Part shown: piece after piece, positions 9,804 to 18,354 of the stretch
Layout: each line of letters starts with the position of its first letter
How positions within the stretch are numbered: the stretch's first letter is position 1
From: JAICJC01 sp963709425
GTDB taxonomy: Bacteria > Actinomycetota > Thermoleophilia > Gaiellales > JAICJC01
Length of the DNA stretch: 64,000 nt
Direction of reading: 5' to 3'
NCBI GenBank assembly: GCA_963709425.1
Contig: CAVPWG010000005.1
Coordinates: 310,001-374,000, forward strand
Position numbers and translations under genes: made by a program
The notes under the pieces: generated by a model
Told to the model about the DNA's origin: nothing
What the model saw: the letters and a program-made list of their open reading frames with translations, nothing else
Database searches by the model: none

Positions 9804-10564
9804 CGGCGGCCGTCGCCATCGTCGGCGCCGGGACCAGCGGGATGGCGTGCGCAGAGGCTCTCGCCGGCCGTGCCCGCACGCTCGTCGTCGAGCGACGGCC
9901 TGGGCCCGACGCCGATGTGCAAGCTACGGCGATCCGCTGGGACGGGCGCGTGCTGCTCGCGATGGGCCGAGACGGGCCGGTCGAGATCGCAGCCGGCGCA
10001 CTCGTCGTCGCCACCGGGGCCCGCCCGCTCGGACGGGCCGAGCTCGGGCTCACCGGCACGAGGCCGGACGGCGTGCTCCCGGCGCCGGCCGCGTGCGAGC
10101 TGGCCGTGCGAGGGCACTTCCAGCCGTCCAGCCCGGTCGTGGTGGGCGGCGGCCGCTGGGCGGCGCGCGCGGTGGCGGCGCTCGTCGGAACGGGTGCCGT
10201 CGTCACGGTCGTCGCGCCCGACGGCCTGCGCGTCCCGATCAATGCGGCGGTCGCCGTCCACGAGCGGCTCACGCCCCTCGCGGTCAGGGGCGACGCGCGG
10301 GTCGAGCGGCTCGAGTGCGACAGCGCGGCGTTCGACTGCGACGGCGTGGTGCTCGCACACGGCCTCGTGCCCATCCGGAACGTGGACGGTGCCGTCCACG
10401 GCGGCGAACGCACGGTCTACGCGCAACCGACGGCTGATCCGCCGTCCGAGGCGGCCTCGCGGACGGCCGGCGAGGACGCCGCCCGGGCGGCGCTCGCGAT
10501 CGCCGCCGGCGCGGCTACAATTGGGCCATGGTGCAGCTCACCGAATTCGCCGCCGAGCGCGTGA
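9800..10564 (+). CDS. Compact FAD/NAD-binding oxidoreductase subunit
   Basis: 254 residues with two dinucleotide-binding motifs: VGAGTSGMACAEAL at the N-terminus and VVVGGGRWAARAV near 115. It resembles the pyridine-nucleotide-disulphide oxidoreductase subunit of HcnB, opine or sarcosine oxidase systems but is much shorter than the usual 400 or more residues. Most of the segment between the first Rossmann unit and the ATGA motif (VVATGARP) is missing, and there is no BFD domain because the partner carries it. ATG at 9800 overlaps the previous stop. The last 37 bases overlap the HesB-like gene in another frame. Confidence 0.75.
   Translation: MTAAVAIVGAGTSGMACAEALAGRARTLVVERRPGPDADVQATAIRWDGRVLLAMGRDGPVEIAAGALVVATGARPLGRAELGLTGTRPDGVLPAPAACELAVRGHFQPSSPVVVGGGRWAARAVAALVGTGAVVTVVAPDGLRVPINAAVAVHERLTPLAVRGDARVERLECDSAAFDCDGVVLAHGLVPIRNVDGAVHGGERTVYAQPTADPPSEAASRTAGEDAARAALAIAAGAATIGPWCSSPNSPPSA
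10516..10521 (+). promoter_or_regulatory. -10 box of a probable leaderless promoter
   Basis: TACAAT ends 6 bases before the ATG of the HesB/IscA-like gene (10528), so transcription would begin at or next to the A of the start codon. No ribosome binding site precedes that ATG. The box lies inside the end of the upstream flavoprotein gene. Confidence 0.5.
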
Positions 10565-10896
10565 AGGCGCTCGCGGCGGCCGATCCCGACGCCAGGGTCC
10601 TGCGCCTCGCGGTCGAGGGCGGCGGCTGCTCGGGCTTCCAGTACGCGATCGGCTTCGACACGGGATGCGAGGACGGCGACGTCGAGGTCGACTCCCACGG
10701 CGTGCGCGTCGTCATCGACCCGATCAGCCTCCCCTATCTTCAGGGATCGCTCATCGACTTCAAGGACGGGCTGATGGGCGCCGGTTTCAGCTTCGAGAAC
10801 CCCAACGTCCAGTCGACCTGCGGCTGCAACTCGTCGTTCCAGGCGAAGCCGGAGATCGAGGGCCCGTACTCGCCCAAGCCCGACGGCTGCGGCTGA
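10528..10896 (+). CDS. HesB/IscA/ErpA-type iron-sulphur carrier protein
   Basis: A-type carrier that accepts Fe-S clusters and passes them to apo-enzymes. 122 residues, with the three conserved cysteines of the family: one in GGGCSGFQY (near 34) and the CGC pair in TCGCNSSF (near 102). The C-terminal tail of about 15 residues (SPKPDGCG) is longer than in E. coli IscA. It follows an [2Fe-2S] dehydrogenase, which fits a role in maturing that enzyme. TACAAT just upstream suggests an independent leaderless transcript. Confidence 0.92.
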   Translation: MVQLTEFAAERVKALAAADPDARVLRLAVEGGGCSGFQYAIGFDTGCEDGDVEVDSHGVRVVIDPISLPYLQGSLIDFKDGLMGAGFSFENPNVQSTCGCNSSFQAKPEIEGPYSPKPDGCG

Positions 10897-10912
10897 CGCC
10901 ACCCAGCGCTCG

Positions 10913-11710
10913 GTGCCGGTCTCGGACGAGCAGATCGAGGCGTTCCGGCGCGACGGAGCGGTGTGCGTCCGCGGTGCCTTCACCCACGGGGAGGTCGCGC
11001 TCGTCGAGCGCGGGATCGAGCGGAACCTGGCCGATCCCAGCCCGCGGGCCCTCGTCGCCAGCAGGCCCGACGACACCGGCCGGTTCGTCGAGGACTTCTG
11101 CAACTGGGACCGGATCGGCGAATACGAGCAGGTGATCCGCGAGTCCGCCGCGGCGGGCATCGCGGCAAAGCTGATGGGCGCATCTGCGGTGCGCCTCTTC
11201 CACGACCACCTGCTCGTGAAGGAGCCGGGCACGCGCCAGCCGACGCCGTGGCACCAGGACCAGCCGTACTACAACGTCGACGGCTCGCAGACATGCAGCG
11301 TGTGGATGCCGGTCGACCCGGTGTCGCGCGAGGCGACGCTCGAGTTCGTGGCCGGGTCGCACCTCGGCCCGTGGCTCATGCCGCGCACGTTCATGGACGG
11401 CCGGGCGCGCTGGTTCCCCGAGGGCAGCCTGGCCGATCTTCCCGACGTCGAGGCCGACCGATCCGCCTTCCCGATCGTCGGCTGGGCGCTCGAGCCGGGC
11501 GACGCCGTCTTCTTCCACATGCTCGCGCTGCACGCCGCGGGCGGCGCTGACCGGCGCCGCCGGGCGTTCTCGATCCGCTTCCTCGGCGACGACGTCGTGC
11601 ACGCCCCGCGGGCCTGGAAGACCTCGCCCGAGTTCCCCGGCCTATCCGACGAGCTCCCGGCCGGCGCGCCGATGGACGATCCGCGCTTCCCGGTCGTCTG
11701 GCGGGCCTGA
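10913..11710 (+). CDS. Phytanoyl-CoA dioxygenase (PhyH) family protein
   Basis: Fe(II)/2-oxoglutarate-dependent oxygenase fold, 265 residues. The HxD metal motif is seen in WHQDQPYY near residue 118, the distal His in MLALHAAGG near 203 and the 2-oxoglutarate-binding Arg in RRAFSIRFLGDD near 215. Start GTG at 10913. The gene begins 16 bases after the Fe-S carrier stop, so cotranscription is likely. Substrate unknown; bacterial relatives act on small molecules and secondary metabolites as often as on phytanoyl-CoA. Confidence 0.9.
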   Translation: MPVSDEQIEAFRRDGAVCVRGAFTHGEVALVERGIERNLADPSPRALVASRPDDTGRFVEDFCNWDRIGEYEQVIRESAAAGIAAKLMGASAVRLFHDHLLVKEPGTRQPTPWHQDQPYYNVDGSQTCSVWMPVDPVSREATLEFVAGSHLGPWLMPRTFMDGRARWFPEGSLADLPDVEADRSAFPIVGWALEPGDAVFFHMLALHAAGGADRRRRAFSIRFLGDDVVHAPRAWKTSPEFPGLSDELPAGAPMDDPRFPVVWRA

Positions 11711-11751
11711 ACCACCGGGAACCTTTGGCCGGGAAAGGACGTCGTAGAGGC

Positions 11752-12141
11752 ATGCGACTCGTCCCCGCAGTCGTCGCACTTCTCATCGCCGCGGGCTGCG
11801 GCGGTGGCGGCGTGGCCGGACGCGAGTCGCCGCACGGGTGGATGGCCGGGGTCGTGTGGGGCGGCAGGCCGATCTGCCCGTCGCCCACCGGCAAGGACTC
11901 CCTCACCTGCCATCCCACCCCGCTTGCCAACGGCGTCTTCGTCGTCTCGGGCCGCGGGACCACCCGGCGCGTGCACGCCGACGACAAGGGCCGGTTCCGC
12001 GTGGCGCTCCCTCCCGGGCGCTACGCGGTCCGCCCGGGGTGGTCGCGGCCACGGACGATTCGCGTCGTCGCCGGACGCGTGGCCCACATCCGTGTGGGGA
12101 TCCTCCGAGCGACGTTGACCGGCGGCGGGCAGCAGATGTGA
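11752..12141 (+). CDS. Small putative lipoprotein
   Basis: 129 residues starting MRLVPAVVALLIAAGCGGGG, a clear lipoprotein signal with lipobox IAAGC, so the mature protein should be anchored at Cys18. The rest is a short beta-rich domain (FVVSGRGTTRRVHADDKGRFRV) resembling a carboxypeptidase-regulatory or transthyretin-like fold, with a CPSPTGKDSLTC loop that may be disulphide-bonded. ATG 11752 is preferred over TTG 11725 because it places the signal peptide at the N-terminus. Function unknown. A strong hairpin follows directly. Confidence 0.72.
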   Translation: MRLVPAVVALLIAAGCGGGGVAGRESPHGWMAGVVWGGRPICPSPTGKDSLTCHPTPLANGVFVVSGRGTTRRVHADDKGRFRVALPPGRYAVRPGWSRPRTIRVVAGRVAHIRVGILRATLTGGGQQM

Positions 12142-12172
12142 TCCCGGGGCGGCCGCGAAGGCCGCCCCGGGA
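12142..12172. terminator. Bidirectional terminator hairpin
   Basis: Perfect 13-bp stem (TCCCGGGGCGGCC / GGCCGCCCCGGGA) around the loop GCGAA, between two convergent genes. It has no T-run, as is usual in very GC-rich actinobacteria. Confidence 0.75.
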
Positions 12173-12185
12173 GTTCGGTCACTGG

Positions 12186-13814
12186 CTATGACCGCGCGCA
12201 GGGGTTGCCGTGCAGGTCGCGGTGGAAGACCTCGGCCAGCGTGATCGGCTTGAAGCCGACGTCGGCGTAGGTGTTGAACCCGACCTTCGTGCCGTACTCG
12301 GTGGCGGAGTTGCCACCGAAGGTGTTGACCGTGCCCGGGATGTGCGTACCGCCCTGCTGGAACCAGCAGCGGCCGTTCGCCCGGGTCAGGGTGAAGATCG
12401 GATAGAACTTCGCTCCGATCGGCGGATTGGTGCAGTGTGCGCCGGTGTCGCGGTCACATTCGGGCTGATGGTTGCCCGGCTCGCCGCGCTCGATGCGCGG
12501 CAGGTCGTTCTCGAACGACACGTTCTCGAGCAGCTTGCCGTTCGAGCTGGGCGGCGTGAACATGAACGCCGTCCCGTGCAGACGCCGGTCGACGCGCGGC
12601 TTCAGGAACGTGCCCGGCCAGGTCTTCTGGTAGGACGGTCCGTCGAAGTCGCCATCGTCGAGCACGCAGCCGATGATCGCCTGCACCCCTGGGTAGTTCG
12701 AGCCGTCGAGGCAGAACTGATCGTCGTCGTCGAGCGTCGTCTCGCCCGCGCCCGGGTCCGAGCATGCGCCCGTGTTCGGGTCGATCGCGTCGCAGTACTC
12801 GAAGTGACCGATCTCGTCGGAGGCGCCAACGTTGGTGTTGTGTGCGCCCCACAGCGAGCCGCGCGGCACCGCCGAGTTGTACATCGGGTGGAAGGCGTAC
12901 GGGGCGACGTGGCAGTGCTTGGCGTTCGGCTGGAACAGGATGTGGCCGAAGCCGTTGGCGATGCTGGCCGTCATCGAGCCGCTCTGGCCCGTCGTCAGGT
13001 CGGTGATGTCGACCCGGTAGCCGGCCGGCGTGTCGTGCATGTGCATGCGCAGGACGTCACCCGGGTTGAACAGCAGGACCTTCGTCGGATCGACGCTGAG
13101 CCCGGTCCCGTTCCCGTCGGACAGCGACAGCGGGTTGGCGGGCGCGAGCGACTTGCCGCTCTTCGTGACGTAGGCCCAGTTGATCGGCTCCTCGCCCACC
13201 AGGAAGTGGTTGTTCAGGCAGTCGGCGTTCTGCTGGATGCCGGTGTTGTCCTGATCCGAGAGGCTGTCGATCGTCAGGTTGGCGCACCACTTCGTGGCGG
13301 TGCATCCGAAGCCGTCGAACTGCGGGACCCAGCCGGGGCCGTAGAACTGGAGCTCCATGAATGCGCTGCCAGGTGCCTTGCCGAGGTAGTGCGGTGAGTT
13401 GGGGTTCGCACTCCGGAAGCGCGCGTTCGCGTCACTGTTCGGCGTGCACTTCTTGGTGAAGTTCGGGGACGACTCCGTGTCGCACATCGTGATGCTGAAC
13501 CAGAACGTCGCCCGCCGCTGGAAGTCCCAGGTCCCGCCGGTGCCGTCCTGCTTTGGCTTCGTCGCGGCGTTTTCGGGCAGCTTCACGTAATAGAGGAGAT
13601 CCTTGCCTCCAGTGCCGGGCCGGTGCGAGGAGAACTGCACGGTCGGCTCGTCGTGCCCGGTGTACGCGCCGTTGTCGCCGATCGAGTGGTACGGATCGAG
13701 GCACATGAACGGCCGCTCCTGGCACAGGGTCTCGCCGTAGCTATCAGCCTTTGCGACCGCCGGCCCGGCAAGGGCCGTCAGAGCCACAAGGGCCAGCGCG
13801 ACGATACGTTTCAT
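12186..13814 (-). CDS. Secreted cysteine-rich protein of unknown function
   Basis: 542 residues with a classical signal peptide (MKRIVALALVALTALAGPAVAKA). ATG 13814 has GGAGGG upstream. The mature protein has more than a dozen Cys, many in short loops (CQERPFMC, CTATKWC, CNNH-type spacing), and His/Met clusters (MHMHD, CHVAPYAFHPMY), which suggest a disulphide-rich, possibly metal-binding extracellular protein. No domain recognised. GC-rich actinobacteria carry similar proteins without known function. Convergent with the lipoprotein gene across a hairpin. Confidence 0.8.
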   Translation of the reverse strand: MKRIVALALVALTALAGPAVAKADSYGETLCQERPFMCLDPYHSIGDNGAYTGHDEPTVQFSSHRPGTGGKDLLYYVKLPENAATKPKQDGTGGTWDFQRRATFWFSITMCDTESSPNFTKKCTPNSDANARFRSANPNSPHYLGKAPGSAFMELQFYGPGWVPQFDGFGCTATKWCANLTIDSLSDQDNTGIQQNADCLNNHFLVGEEPINWAYVTKSGKSLAPANPLSLSDGNGTGLSVDPTKVLLFNPGDVLRMHMHDTPAGYRVDITDLTTGQSGSMTASIANGFGHILFQPNAKHCHVAPYAFHPMYNSAVPRGSLWGAHNTNVGASDEIGHFEYCDAIDPNTGACSDPGAGETTLDDDDQFCLDGSNYPGVQAIIGCVLDDGDFDGPSYQKTWPGTFLKPRVDRRLHGTAFMFTPPSSNGKLLENVSFENDLPRIERGEPGNHQPECDRDTGAHCTNPPIGAKFYPIFTLTRANGRCWFQQGGTHIPGTVNTFGGNSATEYGTKVGFNTYADVGFKPITLAEVFHRDLHGNPCARS

Positions 13815-14003
13815 CCTTCCCTCCAAGGACAAGTGCATGCTTTCCGTGCATGGCCGACACCGGCCGCACACGGCACGACGCTGCTTACCTGCTCCGAACG
13901 CTCAGAGGCCCACCCCCTCACGTAGACCACCGGCCACTCTATCCCCGGTGTACCCGCGGGGCAACAAAACCAGTCACACTTCTGTGTGGGACACTGCACT
14001 GCG

Positions 14004-15865
14004 GTGGGGATCCGACTCTACGTGCTCACGACGGCGGCTCTGGGGGCGATCGTGCTGGCCGCGCCGGCAGCTGAGGCCGCATCGATCCGGGTCCCGCTCG
14101 ATCGCGAGCACCCGGGCCTCGGCCGAAGCTCACGGTCCGGTACGCGGTCGTCCGCCACACCGACCGCTCGCGACCTCCGCTGGAGCCGATCGTGGCCTTC
14201 GAGGGCGGACCCGGGTACGGGTCGATCGGCTCGGCGAGCACCTACCTCTTCATGCTCGGGAAGCTCCATCGCCGGCACGACCTGATCGTGATGGACCAGC
14301 GCGGCACGGGGTCGTCCGGGGCGATCGACTGCCCGGCGCTCCAGTCCGGGACCCCGCCCTATTCGGCGGCCGCCGCAGCGTGCGCGCGAAGGCTCGGCCG
14401 GACGGCGAGCGCATACGGGACGGGAGCGGTCGCCGACGACATGGCGGCGATCCTGCGCAGGCTCCACGTCCCGAAGGTCGACGTCTACGGCGACTCCTAC
14501 GGCACCTACGCCGCCCAGGTGTTCGCCGTGCGCCATCCTGGACGCACCCGGGCCGTGGTCGTCGACGCCGCCTTCGACAACTCGTTCGACCCGTTCGAGC
14601 GCGAGTCCTCAACGGCGCTACGGGGTGCCTGGCAGGCGGTGTGCCACAGGGCGGGCCGCTGCCAGGGGATCCTCGGGTCGATCCGCGGGCTGGCGGACCG
14701 GCTCGCACGGCACCCGATCGTGGGGACGGGGACGGACGCGGACGGCGTGCGCCGGCATGTCCGGCTCGGGCCGGTGCAATTCGGCGAGCTGGTCTACGAC
14801 GCGACCTACACCTACACGGTCTTCCGCGACCTTCCCGGCGCGCTGGCGGCGCTCCACCGCGGCGATCGGGCGCCAATGCTCCGGCTGGCGGCCGAGGACG
14901 CCGCGTTCAACCTCCCCGGCGGGAGCCCGCGCTCGTATTCGGTCGGCGACTACCTGGCCGTGGCGTGCCACGACTACCCCACGGTCTGGGCGAAGAGCGA
15001 TCCGCCCGCCGCGCGCCGGGCGACCCTCGCGAACGCCATCCGGCACCTTTCGCCCAACGTGTTCGCGCCGTTCTCGAAGCGCGTCTGGCTCCGGACCGTG
15101 GTGGAGCGCGAGCTCGTGCGGGGCTGCCTCGACTGGCCGCGCCCCAGGCTCGGCCCGCCGCCGTTCCCCGGCGGCGGCGCGCGGCCGGCGATGCCGGTGC
15201 TCGTGCTGAACGGCGAATTCGACCAGTCGACCCCAACTGCCGACGCCCGGCACGTGGCGACCGCGTTTCCGAACGCGACGCTCGTCGAGGTGCCGAACAC
15301 GGCCCACGTCTCGGCCCTCTACGACTTCCAGCACTGCGCGTCGCACATCGTCCGCAGGTTCCTGAGCACGCTCGCGACCGGGTCGACGGCCTGTGTGGCC
15401 GCCATGCCGCCGGTGAACGTGGCCGCATTCCCGCGCACGCTGGCCGCGGCGCCGGAGGCCGACGGCGGGCGGGTCGGGTCACAGGCGCGCAGAGCCGGCT
15501 GGGTCGCGACGCAGACGATCGGCGACGCGCTGGCGCGCTGGTACAACCTCATGTTCACGACGCGCGGCCACGGCCTCCGGGGCGGCGGCTACACCATCAC
15601 GGGCGGGTATCTGAGCCACTCGCCGCTCTCGATCCGGTTCGACCGGACGCGGCTCACGTCGGACATGGCAGTCTCGGGCCGGGCCGTGTGGGACCGGCGC
15701 TCCCGGCGCGTCCACGCCCGCCTGCGGCTGAGCGGGGCGGCGACGGGCGTCCTCATCATCTCCTTCCCGACGGATGCCGCAAACGCGATGGCAACGATCT
15801 CGGGTCGCGTCGGCAACCGGACGGTGCATCTCCGGACCGCGGCGCCCTGGGCGCCGCAGGGCTAG
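14004..15865 (+). CDS. Secreted alpha/beta hydrolase with TAP-like C-terminus, frameshifted
   Basis: Tripeptidyl-aminopeptidase-type serine hydrolase. The start (GTG 14004) gives a signal peptide ending APAAEAA, then VPLDREHPG. At 14115-14120 one base is missing, after which the frame reads RPKLTVRYAVV...AFEGGPGYGS, the normal continuation. Catalytic Ser is in YGDSYGTYAA, Asp in LNGEFDQSTP and His in NTAHVSALY. The corrected protein is about 620 residues. Without correction, translation could only begin at GTG 14192, losing the signal peptide. Its stop shares CTAG with the convergent GH9 gene. Confidence 0.82.
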
Positions 15866-17799
15866 AACCTGCCGGCCGCGACGCGGGCGAAGGCGAGCGG
15901 ACTCGTCGCCGTGAGGTCGATCGCGGGCTCGACGGTCGAGTAGGACTCCACGTTGTCGCGGTAGACCGCACTCGAGTTGAAGCGGGCGAAGGAATCGCCG
16001 CCGCCCGCGGGGCAGGCCCGCATGTGCGGGAGCCTGCCGCTCGTGGCCTCGGAGTTGGGGCCCTCGACGGAGGCACCGGCCAGGACGGGAGCCGTTCCGT
16101 CGAGCGAGCCGGCGATGTTGGCGACCTGGTGCTGCATGCAGTGCGGGTACACCTGCCCGTCGCCGACGATGAACGACGACCCCCACGCGTTGGCCCCGAG
16201 CACGTTTCCGAGCCAGCGCATGCCGAGCGCGGCGTACCGGTGCGAGTGCGTGAGCTCGTCGTACAGGCTCGCAGTGACGGCGAGGCCCGTGCCGTGAGTC
16301 GTCGTGTCGTACTGGGCCCACCCGTAGCCGAACCCGAATGCGTCGGTCTTTCCCTGGGCGATCCCCCGGCCCAGCTGCCGGCGCAGGTCGGCGAGCAGGG
16401 CCACGCGAGTAACGGCGAGGCCGCGCTCGCGCCCGCTCATGGCGCGGATCAGCTCGCCGTGGCCGAGCGCGCTCACGTCGTAGAGGTTCAGCGTGTCGGC
16501 GGCGTCGTTCGGCCCGTGGATGTAGGCGTGCGCCCAGTGCGCGGCGAGCCCGACGTAATGGCGCGGATCGCGGTGCGGCAGGCCGCGGGGCGCGCCCGGC
16601 TGTTCCAGCGCCAGCGCCAGCTCCGCGGCGCCCAGCTCGAGGTCGTCACGCCATTCGGACTCGGGATAGAAGTCAAACGGGATCGCGGTCGTCAGATGCC
16701 CGTCCGGCGTAGTGTCGGCAAGGTCGAACAGGTGCTCGGCCGACGCCAGGCAGTTGCGCGCGAAACCCGGGTCAGAGGTGCGGTAGACCTGGTAGCAGAG
16801 CGCGAGCGCCGCGGCGTCTCGGCCGGCCAGGTTGGGGCTCACCGGCGAGCCGGGCGGCCCCGCGCGGAACACCGGCCGGTGACGGATATACCGGTAGGCC
16901 GGATCGCGGCCGCCGTAGGTGTCGTCGTCCTGCGGCAGCCGCCAGATGTCGTGGTCGCTCACGATCGCGTCGTTGCCGTTTCCGATCCCGACCTGGTAGT
17001 AGAGCGTCCGCGTGCGGTCGTCCCACATGTGCATGAGCCAGCGCGCGCCGAACCGGGCCTCGGCGTCGAAGTCCGCCGGCCCGGCCCCGCTCCCCATCTG
17101 GCCGGGAAAGTCGCGAACGCCCATGAGCAGCACGGCGTCGGTGTACGCCGTCGCATGCACGAACTTGAGGTAGTCGCCTGCGTCCCACCACCCGCCCGAG
17201 GCGTCGATCCGCACGCCGAGCGGGGCGAGGTCACCCTTGAAGGCGCCGTCGCCGTCGACCTTCGGCGTGCGGTAGGTCATCGCGTCGGCGTCGTTCAGAT
17301 GTGACGGCGCAGTCCGGAGCGCGGAGCGGACGATCGCGGCGCCGTCGCGCTGGACACGGTAGAAGCCAAGGGCGTTTCGGATCGGCCCGGCGTAGAGCGC
17401 GGCACCCGCTCCGACCCGGACCATGGCCCGCGCCTGGGCGGGCCCGGCGACGCTGAGCGCGAACGTGCCGGCCCGGCGTACCCGCGTGAAGTCGATCGGG
17501 TAGACGTGCGGAAACCGCCGGCTCCAGCGCCCGAGGTCGGGGCCGACTCGGCCGGCGGCGACCACGCGGCCACCGTCGTCGGTGACCGTGAACCGCGCCC
17601 GCGGGGCGGGCACGCTCGCCATCAGATAGGCGCGCTTGTCGGCCGAGAGCGGATAGCCGACCTGATTCGTGCGGACGTAGCCTTCCGCCGCCGAGGCACC
17701 GGCGGCCGCCGGTGAGCGGCTCCCGAGAACCACGCCGTACGTCCCCAGTGCGAGTACGGCCGCCACGATCGCGGCGGAGATCCCCCTCCAGTGCGCCAT
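15862..17799 (-). CDS. Secreted glycoside hydrolase family 9 (endoglucanase-type)
   Basis: 645 residues. N-terminal signal anchor about 8-28, an Ig-like domain characteristic of GH9 (VRTNQVGYPLSADKRA, residues 40-130), then the (alpha/alpha)6 catalytic domain from about 140. GGWWDAGDYLKF carries the catalytic Asp pair, PHCMQHQ the substrate-binding His and DNVESYSTVEPAID the catalytic Glu region near the C-terminus. It hydrolyses beta-1,4-glucans or related oligosaccharides outside the cell. ATG at 17799. Divergent from the MarR gene. Confidence 0.9.
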   Translation of the reverse strand: MAHWRGISAAIVAAVLALGTYGVVLGSRSPAAAGASAAEGYVRTNQVGYPLSADKRAYLMASVPAPRARFTVTDDGGRVVAAGRVGPDLGRWSRRFPHVYPIDFTRVRRAGTFALSVAGPAQARAMVRVGAGAALYAGPIRNALGFYRVQRDGAAIVRSALRTAPSHLNDADAMTYRTPKVDGDGAFKGDLAPLGVRIDASGGWWDAGDYLKFVHATAYTDAVLLMGVRDFPGQMGSGAGPADFDAEARFGARWLMHMWDDRTRTLYYQVGIGNGNDAIVSDHDIWRLPQDDDTYGGRDPAYRYIRHRPVFRAGPPGSPVSPNLAGRDAAALALCYQVYRTSDPGFARNCLASAEHLFDLADTTPDGHLTTAIPFDFYPESEWRDDLELGAAELALALEQPGAPRGLPHRDPRHYVGLAAHWAHAYIHGPNDAADTLNLYDVSALGHGELIRAMSGRERGLAVTRVALLADLRRQLGRGIAQGKTDAFGFGYGWAQYDTTTHGTGLAVTASLYDELTHSHRYAALGMRWLGNVLGANAWGSSFIVGDGQVYPHCMQHQVANIAGSLDGTAPVLAGASVEGPNSEATSGRLPHMRACPAGGGDSFARFNSSAVYRDNVESYSTVEPAIDLTATSPLAFARVAAGRF

Positions 17800-17868
17800 G
17801 GCTCACGGTACGACGCCAGGTCGCCGGCGTCAAGGGTGCGGCCGGCGGCACCGACCGGCAGGGCGGTC

Positions 17869-17891
17869 GTGGTAGTCGATCGTGCTACCAC
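17869..17891. promoter_or_regulatory. Inverted repeat in the GH9/MarR divergent region
   Basis: GTGGTAG - 9 bases - CTACCAC, a perfect 7-bp inverted repeat 70 bases upstream of the GH9 start and 20 upstream of the MarR start. Good candidate for a dimeric repressor site, perhaps one that responds to glucan breakdown products. Confidence 0.45.
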
Positions 17892-17903
17892 CCGCTACAC
17901 TTA

Positions 17904-17921
17904 GTTAACGATGTTAACGAT
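17904..17921. promoter_or_regulatory. Tandem GTTAACGAT repeat overlapping the marR start codon
   Basis: GTTAACGAT occurs twice in a row, so the palindrome GTTAAC appears at 17904-17909 and 17913-17918 with the ATG (17911) in between. TACACT (17896-17901) just upstream is a plausible -10. MarR proteins bind AT-rich palindromes of this type, so this is a probable autorepression site. Confidence 0.55.
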
Positions 17922-18354
17922 CTCGCCACCCGAAGCGGTCGCCGAGCGCCTGCGGCCGCTCCTGCTTCACCTGAATCGCGATCTCCGCCGCGAGGCGCTC
18001 CCGATGGGTGTGACGGTCGGGCAGGTGGCCCTCCTGGCGGCGATCCGCGAGGCGCCCGGGGTCGGCGTGCGCGACCTCGCGATGCGCGAGCGGATGTCGG
18101 CGCCCGCGCTGAGCGGCTATGTCGACAGACTCGAAGCAGCCGGGCTCGTCGTCCGAGGCCCGGTCGAGGGCGACCGGCGCCGCGTCGGCCTGCACCTGAC
18201 CGATGCGGGCCGACGGCTCCTGCGGTCGACCAGACGGTTGCGTACGGCCTGGCTCGCCGAGCGGATGCGCCGGCTTTCGGATGAGCACCTGGCCGCGCTG
18301 GAGGCGGCGCTCGAGCCGCTCGCGATGCTGACCGGCGACGAGAGGCCGGCGTGA
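17911..18354 (+). CDS. MarR family transcriptional regulator
   Basis: 147 residues with the winged-helix MarR core: recognition region VRDLAMRERMSAPALSGYVDRLEAAGLV at about 52-80 and wing GPVEGDRRRVGLHLT following. The ATG sits inside its probable operator. Its stop TGA overlaps the GTG of the MFS gene (GTGA), the common repressor-pump layout, so it most likely represses the pump until a small molecule binds. Confidence 0.92.
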   Translation: MLTISPPEAVAERLRPLLLHLNRDLRREALPMGVTVGQVALLAAIREAPGVGVRDLAMRERMSAPALSGYVDRLEAAGLVVRGPVEGDRRRVGLHLTDAGRRLLRSTRRLRTAWLAERMRRLSDEHLAALEAALEPLAMLTGDERPA

